A DNA stretch of 64,000 nt from positions 620,001-684,000 of the forward strand of contig WOFQ01000008.1 of the NCBI GenBank assembly GCA_012184525.1, in the 5' to 3' direction. The translations under genes and the position numbers were made by a program. This DNA is from Xenoacremonium recifei (lineage: Eukaryota > Ascomycota > Sordariomycetes > Hypocreales > Nectriaceae). Positions 46,901 to 57,053 of this stretch are shown one piece after another (positions within the stretch are counted from its first letter, which is position 1; every line of letters starts with the position of its first letter). The notes beneath the pieces are model-generated. The model worked only from the letters and a program-made list of their open reading frames with translations. It searched no databases and had not been told where the DNA came from.

Positions 46901-48592
46901 CGTGCAAAGTACACGGCATTTGGGCTTCAGCTGGCTTCACAATGGAGTAATGGATACTTCGGAGCTTGACGTGAGACAAGACGTCTTCTCTCGAGCAGAG
47001 CGCTACAGCTGAAGAGCGCCGTCTTCTGGTAGTTGTCGCACTCAAATCAATAAGTCGAAGCAGGGCGTAGTCCGGTCGAGCAGCGCCCCCCCATCTCCCT
47101 CGGGAACGAGGGAGGAGGATGATCGGGACGTGTGAGTGAGTGAGTGAGTGTGAGTGGGAGGGTGGGTGGCAGTGGTTGTTCATCTGATCGGTTGATTCCC
47201 CGCTGCTCTGCTCCCACACCCCCTCTACGAGAAGCGGGAGGTTCCTTAGGTCGAGTAGTCTCTTAATCTACGTCAATTCCCGACATCGACTCAAAAAAAT
47301 GGCATCTTGACGGTCGTACGATGCGGGCGGGCAGTCTTTCCTTTTGGCAACCGGATCGTGGGCCTGAAGAAGATGAGCGTTGAGGATTTGCGGGGGCTGC
47401 TGCTGCACATCATCCGGCGACACTCAGATCTGCCGGTGATGGAGGTGAAATGTGCTGCCGATGACGAGCTGTCATGTCTCGTCTTTGGCGAGGGGGAACA
47501 GGGATCTACAGGCACGGCCGTTCGGCGTGTGCATGGTCGACAAGAACCCAAGACACAGCCGTCTGCGGCCTGCTTGTAAGTGATGTCGATCAGCGGCCTT
47601 CAGGTCCAGGCACCGCACGCAGCTTTGTCTCCGGGCAGCCGCGGGGACAAAGAAAACCCACAAAGGGGGACATTTAAGACAGAGGGCGACGAGTTCACCG
47701 TCTGTTCCACCGATGCGGCGCCTCTTCTGGGCGTCAGGTTCTCGTTCGCATCCGATGTGTCTTGGAGGAGGGAGTTCCATGTCTCGCCCGCTATCCGCAT
47801 TCAGCGAGCGCATGGAACGGCTGGACTGGCCCTCCATCCGGGTAGTCCGCGGTAGGTACCGCAAGCGGCCGCGTGGGCGCCGGCTAGAACCACCGCGAGA
47901 ACCAACTGTCAGAGCCCTGCACTGACTTCCAGGGTTTTCTAGGGCGGTTCCTTAGCGCAGCCTCCCCTGTCCAGGGCAGGGCAGGGCACCTCGATCAGGT
48001 GGCCCACCGTCTCACCTGGCCAGCGGCGTCCCAGCGGTCCACAGCGCCCTGAGCTGCCCTGAGCCCAGTCCAGCCCAGCCCACCCGGCGGTGGAGTGGCC
48101 GTTTAGATCAATGGGTCCCGTCCGTCTGCTGCTTTCGTCCACAGACGAGGACGCAGCCAGGCATGCACGCCCACTGACAGTTAGAGGCCCGGCCCATTAA
48201 TCCCCTCCCTCCCCCCCCAAGTCAAAGTTCAAGTCCAAGTGCCAGGCCCCTGCCCCGTCCGCCTCCTCTTCGCATCTTCACCTTGACAACCAACCCTTTG
48301 CTCTTGTCGCATCGACCTCACTTTGACTCCCCGACGACGAAACAATAGTTCCCTTGCTGTCGCAGAATCCTGTTCTGGCTTTGGCTCCTCCCGACAACAA
48401 TAGCTGGCTTTCCCATTCATCGCCGTCGCTGAATCACTGCTGCAGCTCCGATTGCGCGCGCATTCGTCGCAAAGCCTCTCACCTTCAATCGCACCACTCA
48501 CTGTCCCAACCACCGACAATAACAACAACAATACCGAAGCCGTCCTATTCAAGCCTCCCACGCACAATCAGTCGAAAGCGCCGACAAAGACA
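43942..48592. other. 4.7 kb gene-poor interval and leader of the Myb-like gene
   Basis: No gene supported. Includes the 3' region of the SKT5-like gene and, from about 48100, a C-rich leader for the next gene. Numerous short frames (for example 45604-45831, 47307-47579 and 47472-47864) have no family resemblance. A GAGT simple repeat lies near 47132-47155. Confidence 0.55.
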
Positions 48593-49486
48593 ATGCTCCT
48601 CCCGTCTGCGCTCTCCTGCGACTCGCAGCACTCTTCATATCCTCATCTACAACATCAATCTCTCTTCGTCTCTCCTCCCGCGAGCCCCCCGACCTTCTCC
48701 TCCCAGTTCGCGTTTGGAAACATCATGGATACCTGCCGTTCGCTGCAGTCTCTCCTCGGCTCTCCCGTGGCCGCGCCCATCTCGACAGAACCGCTCGCGA
48801 TGCCCTCTCGCGCATCTCTGCCGACGCCCCCTCTGGCGCATGCGCCCAACCCCATGAAGCTGCGCCTGCGACAGCGCCCCAGCACGACCGCGAACAAAGA
48901 CAACAACGAGAGCCCGCTCCCTCCGCGTCGCAGGATTGTGAAGCGCACTTCTCGCCCTGTTCCTCGCACCCCTACCCGCGGCCCCAACAAGCGACGTCGC
49001 GAGCTGGACGACGACATGGGTCGCGAAGACGAAACTGTCCTCGACGACGCCAGCGACTCCGAGACGGAAGCCCAACAACAACAACAACAACAACAACTCC
49101 CAGCGCATGAAGAGCCTGCCGCCCCATCAACACCCAAGCGCTCGCGCATTGCGCCCGAACAACTGCCCCTCGGCCTGGCGCGCTCCGACTTCCACGACAT
49201 CAACCTTCTCCAAGGCCCTGACCCGACCGAGGCCGAAAAGCGAGGAACAGAAGTCGAGGTCGAGGCCAACGGCGACGAGTGGAGTGCCGAGGACGACCGC
49301 GTCCTCGTGGAACTGGTGCTCGAGAAGCTCAACCTTACCAAGAAGGAGTGGCAGGAGTGCGCGCGCAATCTGGGACGCGATCATCGCAGCGTCAATCGCC
49401 GGTGGAAGAGTCTCATCTCGCATGGCGACATTGGCTTGCGATCACGAGGCGGCAGTCGAGCGAAGCTGCATTCGACCTGGCGGTGA
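48593..49486 (+). CDS. Myb/SANT-like DNA-binding protein
   Basis: Probable transcriptional regulator. Single exon, 297 residues from the first in-frame ATG. The C-terminal Myb-like module is about residues 225-285: EWSAEDDRVLVELVLEKLNL, TKKEWQECARNLGRDHRSVN and RRWKSLISHGDIG, with the spaced Trp residues (WS, EWQ, RRWK) typical of SANT/Myb repeats. A basic patch (PRRRIVKR, NKRRRELDDD) is a likely nuclear signal, and a run of eight Gln is encoded by (CAA)8 (49073-49096). The frame stays open upstream for at least 47 codons without an ATG (Ser/Asn-rich), so an upstream exon or near-cognate start is possible. The target genes are unknown. Confidence 0.75.
   Translation: MLLPSALSCDSQHSSYPHLQHQSLFVSPPASPPTFSSQFAFGNIMDTCRSLQSLLGSPVAAPISTEPLAMPSRASLPTPPLAHAPNPMKLRLRQRPSTTANKDNNESPLPPRRRIVKRTSRPVPRTPTRGPNKRRRELDDDMGREDETVLDDASDSETEAQQQQQQQQLPAHEEPAAPSTPKRSRIAPEQLPLGLARSDFHDINLLQGPDPTEAEKRGTEVEVEANGDEWSAEDDRVLVELVLEKLNLTKKEWQECARNLGRDHRSVNRRWKSLISHGDIGLRSRGGSRAKLHSTWR
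49073..49096 (+). repeat. (CAA)8 microsatellite encoding polyglutamine
   Basis: Pure CAA codons, eight in a row, within the acidic linker of the Myb-like protein; likely length-polymorphic. Confidence 0.9.
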
Positions 49487-50805
49487 TCCGCAAGCAAGCA
49501 ACCATCCATCCCACCACCCACCACCTTCTTCTCTGATACCCAATTTACCACTTTCATGTACACTAAACGGATTTTCTAAGCCATCGCGCTTCTTCTTCGC
49601 CAGGTCTGGGAGACCTTCGGCATGGTTATTTTGTTGCACTTGGGGCGTTGACGGATTGTGAAAAGCAAAGAACAGGCCAGCAGCCGACCGCCGTGGAAAG
49701 GAAACCTGGGCAATCACAGGACCGCATCACGGACAGGGACAAGAGGCCTACGCTGAGGCCGGGGTTTCACGGCGGACTTTGATCTCATTGCGCAGGGAAG
49801 CGCGGAATTTGTTGTTTGTTTTCTGATTTCTACTAGCAGCCTCAGAGACAGGCATCGACGGATTAAGTGCATTTACACATTGGCTGCACCCTGAGGGGGT
49901 TTGGTCTACACGACCTGAGTATCGGGTGCGGCAGAACTGAATGAATACCAGAAAGTATCTGAACATTACTTACGTCTTGCTTATGTCCATACGCGTGAAG
50001 TAAAGAAACCCTTGCTTGCACAGCACCCCGACACCGCCCATCACGGTGGGAATCTTCAACACCCAGGGGGGCCTCACAAATTCCCAGGGGGGTGGCGGGA
50101 GACCCTAAAGAAAAATCTGAGGACCCCTGGCTGATTTTTCTGCAGGCTCACTCACTTCCAGGTGCCCCGTCCGCTGCGAATCCGCCGGGCCGGGCGCGAA
50201 TAGTGCGTCCACCGAAGGAAAATAGCGCCCAACGGTCCGGGCCCTGGAAGCGTTGGCTTGTTCCCATCCAGGGTCCAAGGGCTTCTGGACAACGTGGGTG
50301 GCAGGGATCATTACTCAAGAGGACATTCCGATGCTGCGACGGAGGGTGTCGCGGAGGGCAGGTCGAGGCAAGTTTTAAATCAACATTTTCCTATTGCCTC
50401 GCCTCTGTACTCCGTACAGGCATTGTGAGAAGACTACGCTATTACTATCTCCCCTCGAGTTCTTCAACTTTGCATGCCTCTTGTACCCTGAGCCGTCTTT
50501 CATATAAACCAGCGGACAGTTGCTGATGCCGAGCTCCTTCTGGCCTTCTTCTCCCCCGAACCTGTCCTGGCAATGGCCCTCGACCGCTCAATCGACCCTA
50601 TCACTGTTGCTCTAATGAGACCCCGAAGCCTCCATCATCATGCTCTTTTGTCTGATGCCGAAGATACTGAGAAAAGAAAACAATGCCGAATTGACTAACA
50701 TATCTACGTCCTGCTTGTCTCAACAGGACGAACCCTTTGCGCCTAAAAAGCCTCGAAAATCTCAACCATTTGACCAGTTTCGTTAACTCGTAAGCATAAA
50801 ACAAC
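49487..50805. other. Convergent 3' spacer
   Basis: 1.3 kb between the Myb-like gene and Fun30. No gene. Contains a TACTCCGTA 9-mer (50408-50416). Confidence 0.6.
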
Positions 50806-53800
50806 TTAAGGAGGCGTCATCTGCTCCTCCATCATCTTGCGGACTTCCTTCTCAAGCGTCTGCGCGCTTTGGCCTGCCGTTTCTTCGTCAAATGCCCCCG
50901 TCACCTTGTTCGCAAGCTCAATCTTCTTCTGGCATGCCTTGTAGATCAACTCCTCGATTGTATTCGTGGTAATGAGTCGAATGATCTCCACGTCCCGTTT
51001 CTGGCCTAGGCGGTGAGCGCGGTTCTCGGCTTGGATGTCATCTTGCGGGTTGTCGGACTGATCGAAAATGATGACCTTGTTTGCAGCCGTAAGGTTGATA
51101 CCAGTACCGCCGGCGCCAGTAGTGAGGAGAAAGACGGGGATACTGGGATCCGCGTTGAACTCATCGATCAGAACTTGACGCTCTGAGACATCCGTGTTGC
51201 CCATCAAGACGCGGTAGTCAACGCCTTGTGTGCTGAGGACCTCTTGAAGCATCTCAATCAGCCGAGAGAACTTGCTAAAGACAAGCACGCGATCGCCATT
51301 CTTCTGGTATTGTTCAATCAACTCCAGGAGCTTCTTGACCTTGCCGCTATCTAGCTCCGTCGATGTCGGAAGATCAAATCGATCGAGGAGCTTTGGATAG
51401 TCACGGCACCACAAATGAAGCTCAAAGTCCGAGGAGTTCTTGAGCTCTTGGACAAGGTGTCTAAGCTCCGTCTGGTGAAGCTCAGACTGAGGCACATTCT
51501 CCATCAGAATCCGACCCATTTTCTCGACTTTAGCATCGTCGAAGTGACGTCTGAAGAGCAGGGGATGAATTGCAGCCTTGCGGAGCTGTATCCAGCAGTT
51601 GTTTTGATCGTTCTGTCGAGCCATCTTCTGTTTGGGTCGAAGCGAAGGCTCAAGCTTGAACAGCTCGACGTAATCAGCGTAGACGGCTTTCTGACTCTCA
51701 GTCATCTCACAATGGACGACATTGCAGATCTTGCGAGGCATGTCGGAGAGAACCTGATCCTTGCGACGCTGGAGGATGAACGGCTCCAAGATCGTGCGAG
51801 CACGCTTGACACGTTCGCTGTACAAGAATGCGCCATTGCTTACATCGCGAATGGTGATCTTTTGGCTGAAAATGTACTGGATGTGTTCCATGCAGTTGGA
51901 AAACAGGTCGGGGTTGATGAAGTTCAGGAGAGACGTCATTTCCATCAGATTGTTCTGGACGGGTGTACCTGAATTCGCATTGTTAGCATGTCCGACTGAC
52001 GTGTCTGGATTGGGAGCTTTTGACTATACCTGTTAGAAGCATCCTCCATGATGCTGGGATTCTAGACAAGTCGTTGTAGATCTTCGTCGCTGGGTTCTTC
52101 ATCTTGTGTCCCTCGTCGAAGATAGCTGCGTTGAGATCGAACGATTTCATGGCCTCAATGTCTTCATTCGAGTTGATCTGCGAATACGTTGCGAGCACAA
52201 CATGGTATGCCTCTGGCTGCTCGGTGATATCGTCGGCAATGTCGGCTCGCTCAGCCTGTGAGCCTCGATATCCAATGACAGAGAGATCAGGTGCGAATCT
52301 TTCAAACTCGGCCAGCCAGTTGTTGTAAGTACTCGGTGGCACGACTATCAGATTCGGCCAAGGTGTTGCGCTGTTTGGATTCTTCTCGTGCGTGTCCACC
52401 AGATGACTGATGAAAGAAATGACTTGACAAGTCTTGCCCAGACCCATTTCATCGGCTAAAATACAACCGATATTGAAGTTGTATAGGAGGGACATCCAGT
52501 TGAGTCCGAAGAGTTGGAATGGTTTCATTTGACAGTGGCCATCCATGAGTTTTGGTTGTCGAGGAATAGGGGGTGGGACATATCGGGAGCTGGGCAAGCT
52601 GGTCGGGGTAGGGGGAAGGTCCTGATCGGAAGATGATCCTTCTCGCCGCGTGCGCTTGCTATGACCAAATGTATCAAGATCCCAAGTCTCGACGCGTCCC
52701 TTCACAGCCTTTGCGTCTGTCTCGCATTGGGCAACAACTTGATCGATGGCAGCAACAGCATTGAAGAAGACCTCCACCAGGTCTACCACGTTCTCTCCAA
52801 TACTGACCTTGGCAGCCTTGCGAGCTCCAGGTTTCTTGCTGACTGTGACCCGTTTCACCTTGTCGAGGTCCGTGAATGGCCGCTTATCGATCAGGATCTC
52901 CAGCTGGCTCTCCTTCAGGCCCGTAATGGCACCCAATTCCTGGACAGTGCTGGAATTGATACAGTTGAGAATCCGGTCGTCTGCTTCATTGTCTGGCTCT
53001 GGCGACGATTCCACGAGGAATGCGTCCTCCTTGTCATTATCAACGAGGTCAATTATCAGGGGATCGTCGCTTGATGGAGGAGCCGGGAGACTTTCTTGAG
53101 ACGAGGGCTCGCCACCATTTCGTCGTCCTTGCACAAGTCGACGTCGGGGTTTCGGGGGTGGTGGGCTAGGTGACCTAACTCGAGTGATTGAGTGAGGGGA
53201 CTCGACGCGAGAAGCTGCCTTCGATCGTAGAGCTCCCTTGTTAATGAGACGACGTCCAGTCGGAGGCTTTGGCGGGGAAGGTGAAGCGATTTCAGAGTTG
53301 TTATCGGTGTTGTACCACTTCTCAAGTAATATGACGGCATCGTTGAGATTGTTTCGGCTTTGTTTCAAGGCCTCCTTTGCTTTGGTGGCGGGGATCTTGT
53401 CGCCGTACAACTCCCAGATACGGTGAAGATCTCGACGAATTCGGTCGTCCTCCGTGGGGTTAGGGTTATAGGCAAAACTCGAGATCTGGGCCTTGAATGT
53501 TGTAGGTCGAATGTCTCCTCGGGGAGGCGTCATATCGTCCTCATCATCAGAGATGAGGTTGATCGGCTCGGGTGCTGGCCGTTTCATCGTGACTTGTGGT
53601 AACCGCGGAGGGGGACGAAAGATGGTTCCGGCGGGAGCAATTCTCGATCCGAGTTGGGTTGGTCTGCTAGGAGGTTGGAAGGGAGACGAGGCAGGCACTT
53701 CAATGACACTGCTCGGAGGTGACGAGGACCGCAAGGACCCAAGACCAGGCTTGCTAAGAATCTGGGTTGGTTGGGTCGTGTCGCGATCTCGAAGAAAGGC

Positions 53801-53935
53801 GGCAGGCGAGCACGGGATTGTGTCTTCGATCAGCTCGTCGAAGTCGTCGTATTGTATCGAACTTCGAGCCAGCGAGGGTGTTCGAGGTAAAGAGTTGGCA
53901 TGCCGAATCGGCAGTGGGGAGGAGTTCCGTGCCAT
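50806..53935 (-). CDS. Fun30/SMARCAD1-type SNF2 chromatin remodeler
   Basis: ATP-dependent nucleosome remodeler acting in heterochromatin, silencing and DNA-end resection. Two exons: 52030-53935 and 50806-51968, with a 61-nt intron (branch CTAAC); 3069 nt, 1022 residues. An N-terminal disordered region contains IRRDLHRIWELYGDKIPATK-like and LNDAVILLEKWYN text, a CUE-type ubiquitin-binding segment. The SNF2 ATPase has DEMGLGKTCQVISF (Walker A, about residues 494-507), DEGHKMKN (motif II, with Gly in place of the usual Ala, normal for Fun30), LLTGTPVQNNLMEM (made across the intron), then helicase C motifs VLVFSKFSRLIEML, LLTTGAGGTGINLT and ENRAHRLGQKRDVEI (motif VI). It ends shortly after a helical tail (EVRKMMEEQMTPP). 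Head-to-head with VMA21, 593 nt between start codons. Confidence 0.94.
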
Positions 53936-54528
53936 ATTTAAAGACCGTTTCTAGGGTCAGAGCAAGGTGAGCTATTGGTGGCTGATCATTGGTCAATGTG
54001 AGGTGAAAGTCAGGGAGGTCGCCCAAATCTGAGAAGAAGATGAGAATGTTCAACCATCAGGAGTAGAAGTGGGTGCTCCAGGAGGCAGTAACCGTTGATA
54101 TGGGCGGGGAAGAAGGCGCTTTTGGGGGCTGGCCAGGGCGGGTGGATTTTTTTTCGTGCCTGGACTTAGACAGGACGCGCTTGAGCTCGCTCAGGCCGGG
54201 ATCTGCATCGCGAAATCATGTGACCTTGATGATTACCGCGTCAGCGTCTTCGAGGTTGGATTGGAGGAGTTTACAGAGGGAGGACCTGGGCTGCAGGGTG
54301 TGATCAATCATTCAGTTTTATCCTTTCTCGCTTCCGCGTTGCCTGCCATAAAGAATTGTCTCCCTTGAGCTGGAGTCTTTGAGTCTAATCCTGGTCCATC
54401 GCGGTGCCAGCTTTAGCTCTCTCGCACGTGCCACCTCGCTGAGGCTTCATTGTCCACGCCGTCAAGCCCCACGAGGTAGGAGGGAGGCTAGACGATTCAA
54501 CCACATAGCCTTCATCGCCTAGCACACC
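53936..54528. promoter_or_regulatory. Divergent promoter, Fun30 / VMA21
   Basis: 593 nt between divergent starts. No defined element recognised. Confidence 0.5.
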
Positions 54529-54953
54529 ATGGCGACCCGACGCATTGTCGCATCTGAGAAGACCATCCTCGACAAAGACGACCATGTCGAAGAGAAGTCC
54601 AACATCAGCCCGGCCGTTCCGAAGTACGTTTGCGCCGGCAGCTGGATTATACGTGGCGAATTGATCTGACGAGGAACAGCGATGTCATCTTCAAGCTCTT
54701 GGCCTTCACCGTTGCCATGATTGTCGTCCCTATCGGCTCATACTTTTTGACCGTCAATACCATCTTCCGAGGTACGTTGACAGCTCCGTGTCTATTTGCA
54801 GCAGGCTCACACTCACAAGGCAACTCCTCGTTCGCGGGAGGGCTTGCGGCGGTCATGGCCAATGTGGTTCTCATATCCTACATCATAGTGGCGATGAAGG
54901 AAGATCAATCCGAACAACTAGAGCAAAAGAAGGATGGGAAAAAGGATCAATAA
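54529..54953 (+). CDS. VMA21: V-ATPase assembly factor VMA21
   Basis: ER membrane chaperone for assembly of the V0 sector of the vacuolar H+-ATPase. Three exons: 54529-54623, 54680-54771 and 54820-54953, with introns of 56 and 48 nt; 321 nt, 106 residues. The start is MATRRIVASEKTILDKDDHV. Two transmembrane segments: NDVIFKLLAFTVAMIVVPIG and GGLAAVMANVVLISYIIVAM, with TIFRGNSSFAGG in the loop. The C terminus KKDQ is a dilysine (KKXX) ER-retrieval signal, matching yeast Vma21. All three exons are needed for the family pattern. The third acceptor (AAG at 54817-54819) is chosen because it restores RGNSSF. Confidence 0.93.
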
Positions 54954-55157
54954 GCTTCAAATTTATCTCAAGCAGCTACTTTGTGTCTCTTGTTTTTCTT
55001 CCCTGCAATGTAGTCTTGAGACTCATCTTACGCTCTCGACCACAGCAAATCTCACTTCTCCATGCCCATCTGCATGTTCAACCACGCTCGTCAACTCGCT
55101 GTTATAGTCCATTGGACCCTTTGCTGAGGAAGATGAATGTAATGTCTACAGCCGCGT
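54954..55157. other. VMA21 3' region
   Basis: Short 3' flank. No further feature. Confidence 0.5.
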
Positions 55158-55562
55158 TTATATGCTACCTATGTACGTTTCCAAGGAATGGATGGGTGAA
55201 TAATTAGTGTGGTGTGAATTGCGGCACACAGCAACCAGTTTCGAATTCGAATTCCCTCGGAATTCGTGGTCCTCCTCAAAGAGCCCATACAGAACCGCCA
55301 ACGCCTCATCAACACTCGTATATATGTGATAGCATCTTGCTTCGTCGTCCATGTCATGCTCCAATAGCAAAGCTGAAGCAATGGCTTCCTTCAAACCAAC
55401 AGTACTTTCCCTGTCCGCTCTTCCAGCATGGTGAATCGTGCTTCTACGGGCGTCTTGTTTTGTAGCCCAAAAAAGGGCTCTTCGGACAAATCGCGTGTCT
55501 GAGACAACGACGAAACACGTGTCGCCTAGATCGTCAGGAAAAGGGGTATCTTTAACAATCAT
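55158..55562 (-). CDS. Doubtful ORF, 134 residues
   Basis: An ATG-initiated frame (MIVKDTPFPDDLGDTCFVVV...) with even composition and a plausible helical stretch (YHIYTSVDEALAVLYGLFEE). It starts only about 54 nt beyond the stop of the DUF2406 gene on the same strand, an unusual spacing for a separate fungal gene, so it may be part of that gene's 3' region or a chance frame. I do not recognise the protein. Included because the frame is long for its composition. Confidence 0.3.
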   Translation of the reverse strand: MIVKDTPFPDDLGDTCFVVVSDTRFVRRALFWATKQDARRSTIHHAGRADRESTVGLKEAIASALLLEHDMDDEARCYHIYTSVDEALAVLYGLFEEDHEFRGNSNSKLVAVCRNSHHTNYSPIHSLETYIGSI

Positions 55563-55616
55563 GCGATATGAATATCGTAGTCGTTATCGCCTTCGCCATT
55601 AACTCTCCACTCTTCC

Positions 55617-57053
55617 TTAGGATTGCTTGCTGAATCGACGTGAAAACCAGCTCTTCCTCTTCTCAGGCTCAGGGCGCTGTGCTGCCGGGCGGGCAGATTG
55701 CTGTTGGGTCGATTGCCGTCTCAACAGTGTGCCCTTCTGTCGATGGGACACATCGGAGCCGCCCGCAGCAGTGGGTGGTTGAGCTAGGTTCGAAGAGTAT
55801 TCTGGTCGTGCTTGAGCTCCCAGGCCTGCGCCTAGAGCTTGAGGTTGGTAGGATTGTGACTGGCTGAAGCCGATTCCATAATCATTGACTGGCTCAGGGC
55901 GCTTAGCCGGTGACGCCCGGTCGATTGAGCTGTTGTCGCTGCTGGTTGGGTCTGTTTGGTAACCCGCCTGCTCCGATCCGCTTCCTGCAGCAGAGGTAAC
56001 GGTCTCGTAGGATCGATCCTTATGCGGCATTGGGTAAACGTTTCGATCGCGACCATACGGTGGAAACTGAGGCTCGGACTGCTGTCGCGACATGCGCACC
56101 CTGTCAGGACCGGGTCCGTAGCTGTTGTTGGTGTACATCTTGGGGTCGAAATAACTCTGTCTCGGTCCTAGGTCGAATTGAGTGGTTTCAGGTCGGAATG
56201 ATACCGGTCGAGTGTTGTTGATGCTATAATTGTCGCCCGCAGTGTATCGACGTTGAACCCCTTCATTAAAGTCAGTTACATAGACCTGGATAGACTGAGA
56301 CGATGATAGACCCACCTGGCTGAAGGCTGGATCTCTTGTTCCAGTTCGCTATCTCATCTGCTTCTAGAGACCTTGTCAATAATAGATCGCTCGAAGCTTA
56401 AAAGAGCGTACGTACCACTGCGATAGACAGACATACGTTTGTAGCCACCATCAATTGCAGCCTCAAAGCTTCGAATCGTATCGAGCGGTCGCTCCCACCT
56501 GCTTCGGGTCGGGTTCGACTTGTCGGGGTCGACTAAGAAGGCATGTTAGCTGGCGCGCGGTTCTTCAGAAGTCGTGGAAAACGTACTGATGGCATTGCCC
56601 AATGGATCCTTGTGCTGGATCGATCGCAGAGGCGCCATGGTTTGAGTCATCATGGCAGCAACAGCAGCTATGGAACGAATTAGTATACAAATACCTGACA
56701 TTGTCCGCGAGAGAGAGCATCGTGAGATGCCCAGGACGCGGGTTCCATGACTTACATGGCTCTGCTTCGCTGATGGCCAGGGTTGGATCAGCTTTGCTAT
56801 GTAGGCGCTTCGCTTCCTTCTCAGCGGGCGACTCGTGCAAGTCCTTGCTCCCGGAGCTCTTATGCGACCGTTGGGAGTGGAAGCTGAAGGTCCTCGACTT
56901 GGACGTCGACCTTGGCGGGCGCTGCTGCTGCTGCTGCTGCTGCGGATATTGCTGGTTGTATTGTGATGGTTGCTGCCGCTGTTGGGGCTGGATATGCGCC
57001 TGGTGGGGTTGCGGCGGCAGCGAATACTGGCGGTAATCTGCGGAGGTCGCCAT
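55617..57053 (-). CDS. DUF2406 family protein
   Basis: Function unknown. Five exons: 56756-57053, 56587-56667, 56416-56532, 56316-56348 and 55617-56260; introns of 88, 54, 67 and 55 nt; 1173 nt, 390 residues. The N terminus is Gln-rich (a seven-Gln run coded by CAG-type triplets, 56921-56941). The DUF2406 core reads SFHSQRSHKSSGSKDLHESP, then EKEAKRLHSKADPTLAISEA, APLRSIQHKDPLGNAI, DPDKSNPTRSRWERPLDTIR and SFEAAIDGGYKRM, and ANWNKRSSLQP. The fourth exon is only 33 nt. The tail is disordered and ends RKSWFSRRFSKQS, a basic, aromatic sequence that could bind membranes. The core pieces are each on separate exons and join in phase, which supports the model. Confidence 0.9.

Noticed and set aside
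48647..49368. Minus-strand open frames opposite the Myb-like gene
   Set aside because: Shadow frames of a GC-rich coding exon; the plus frame carries the Myb-like motif.
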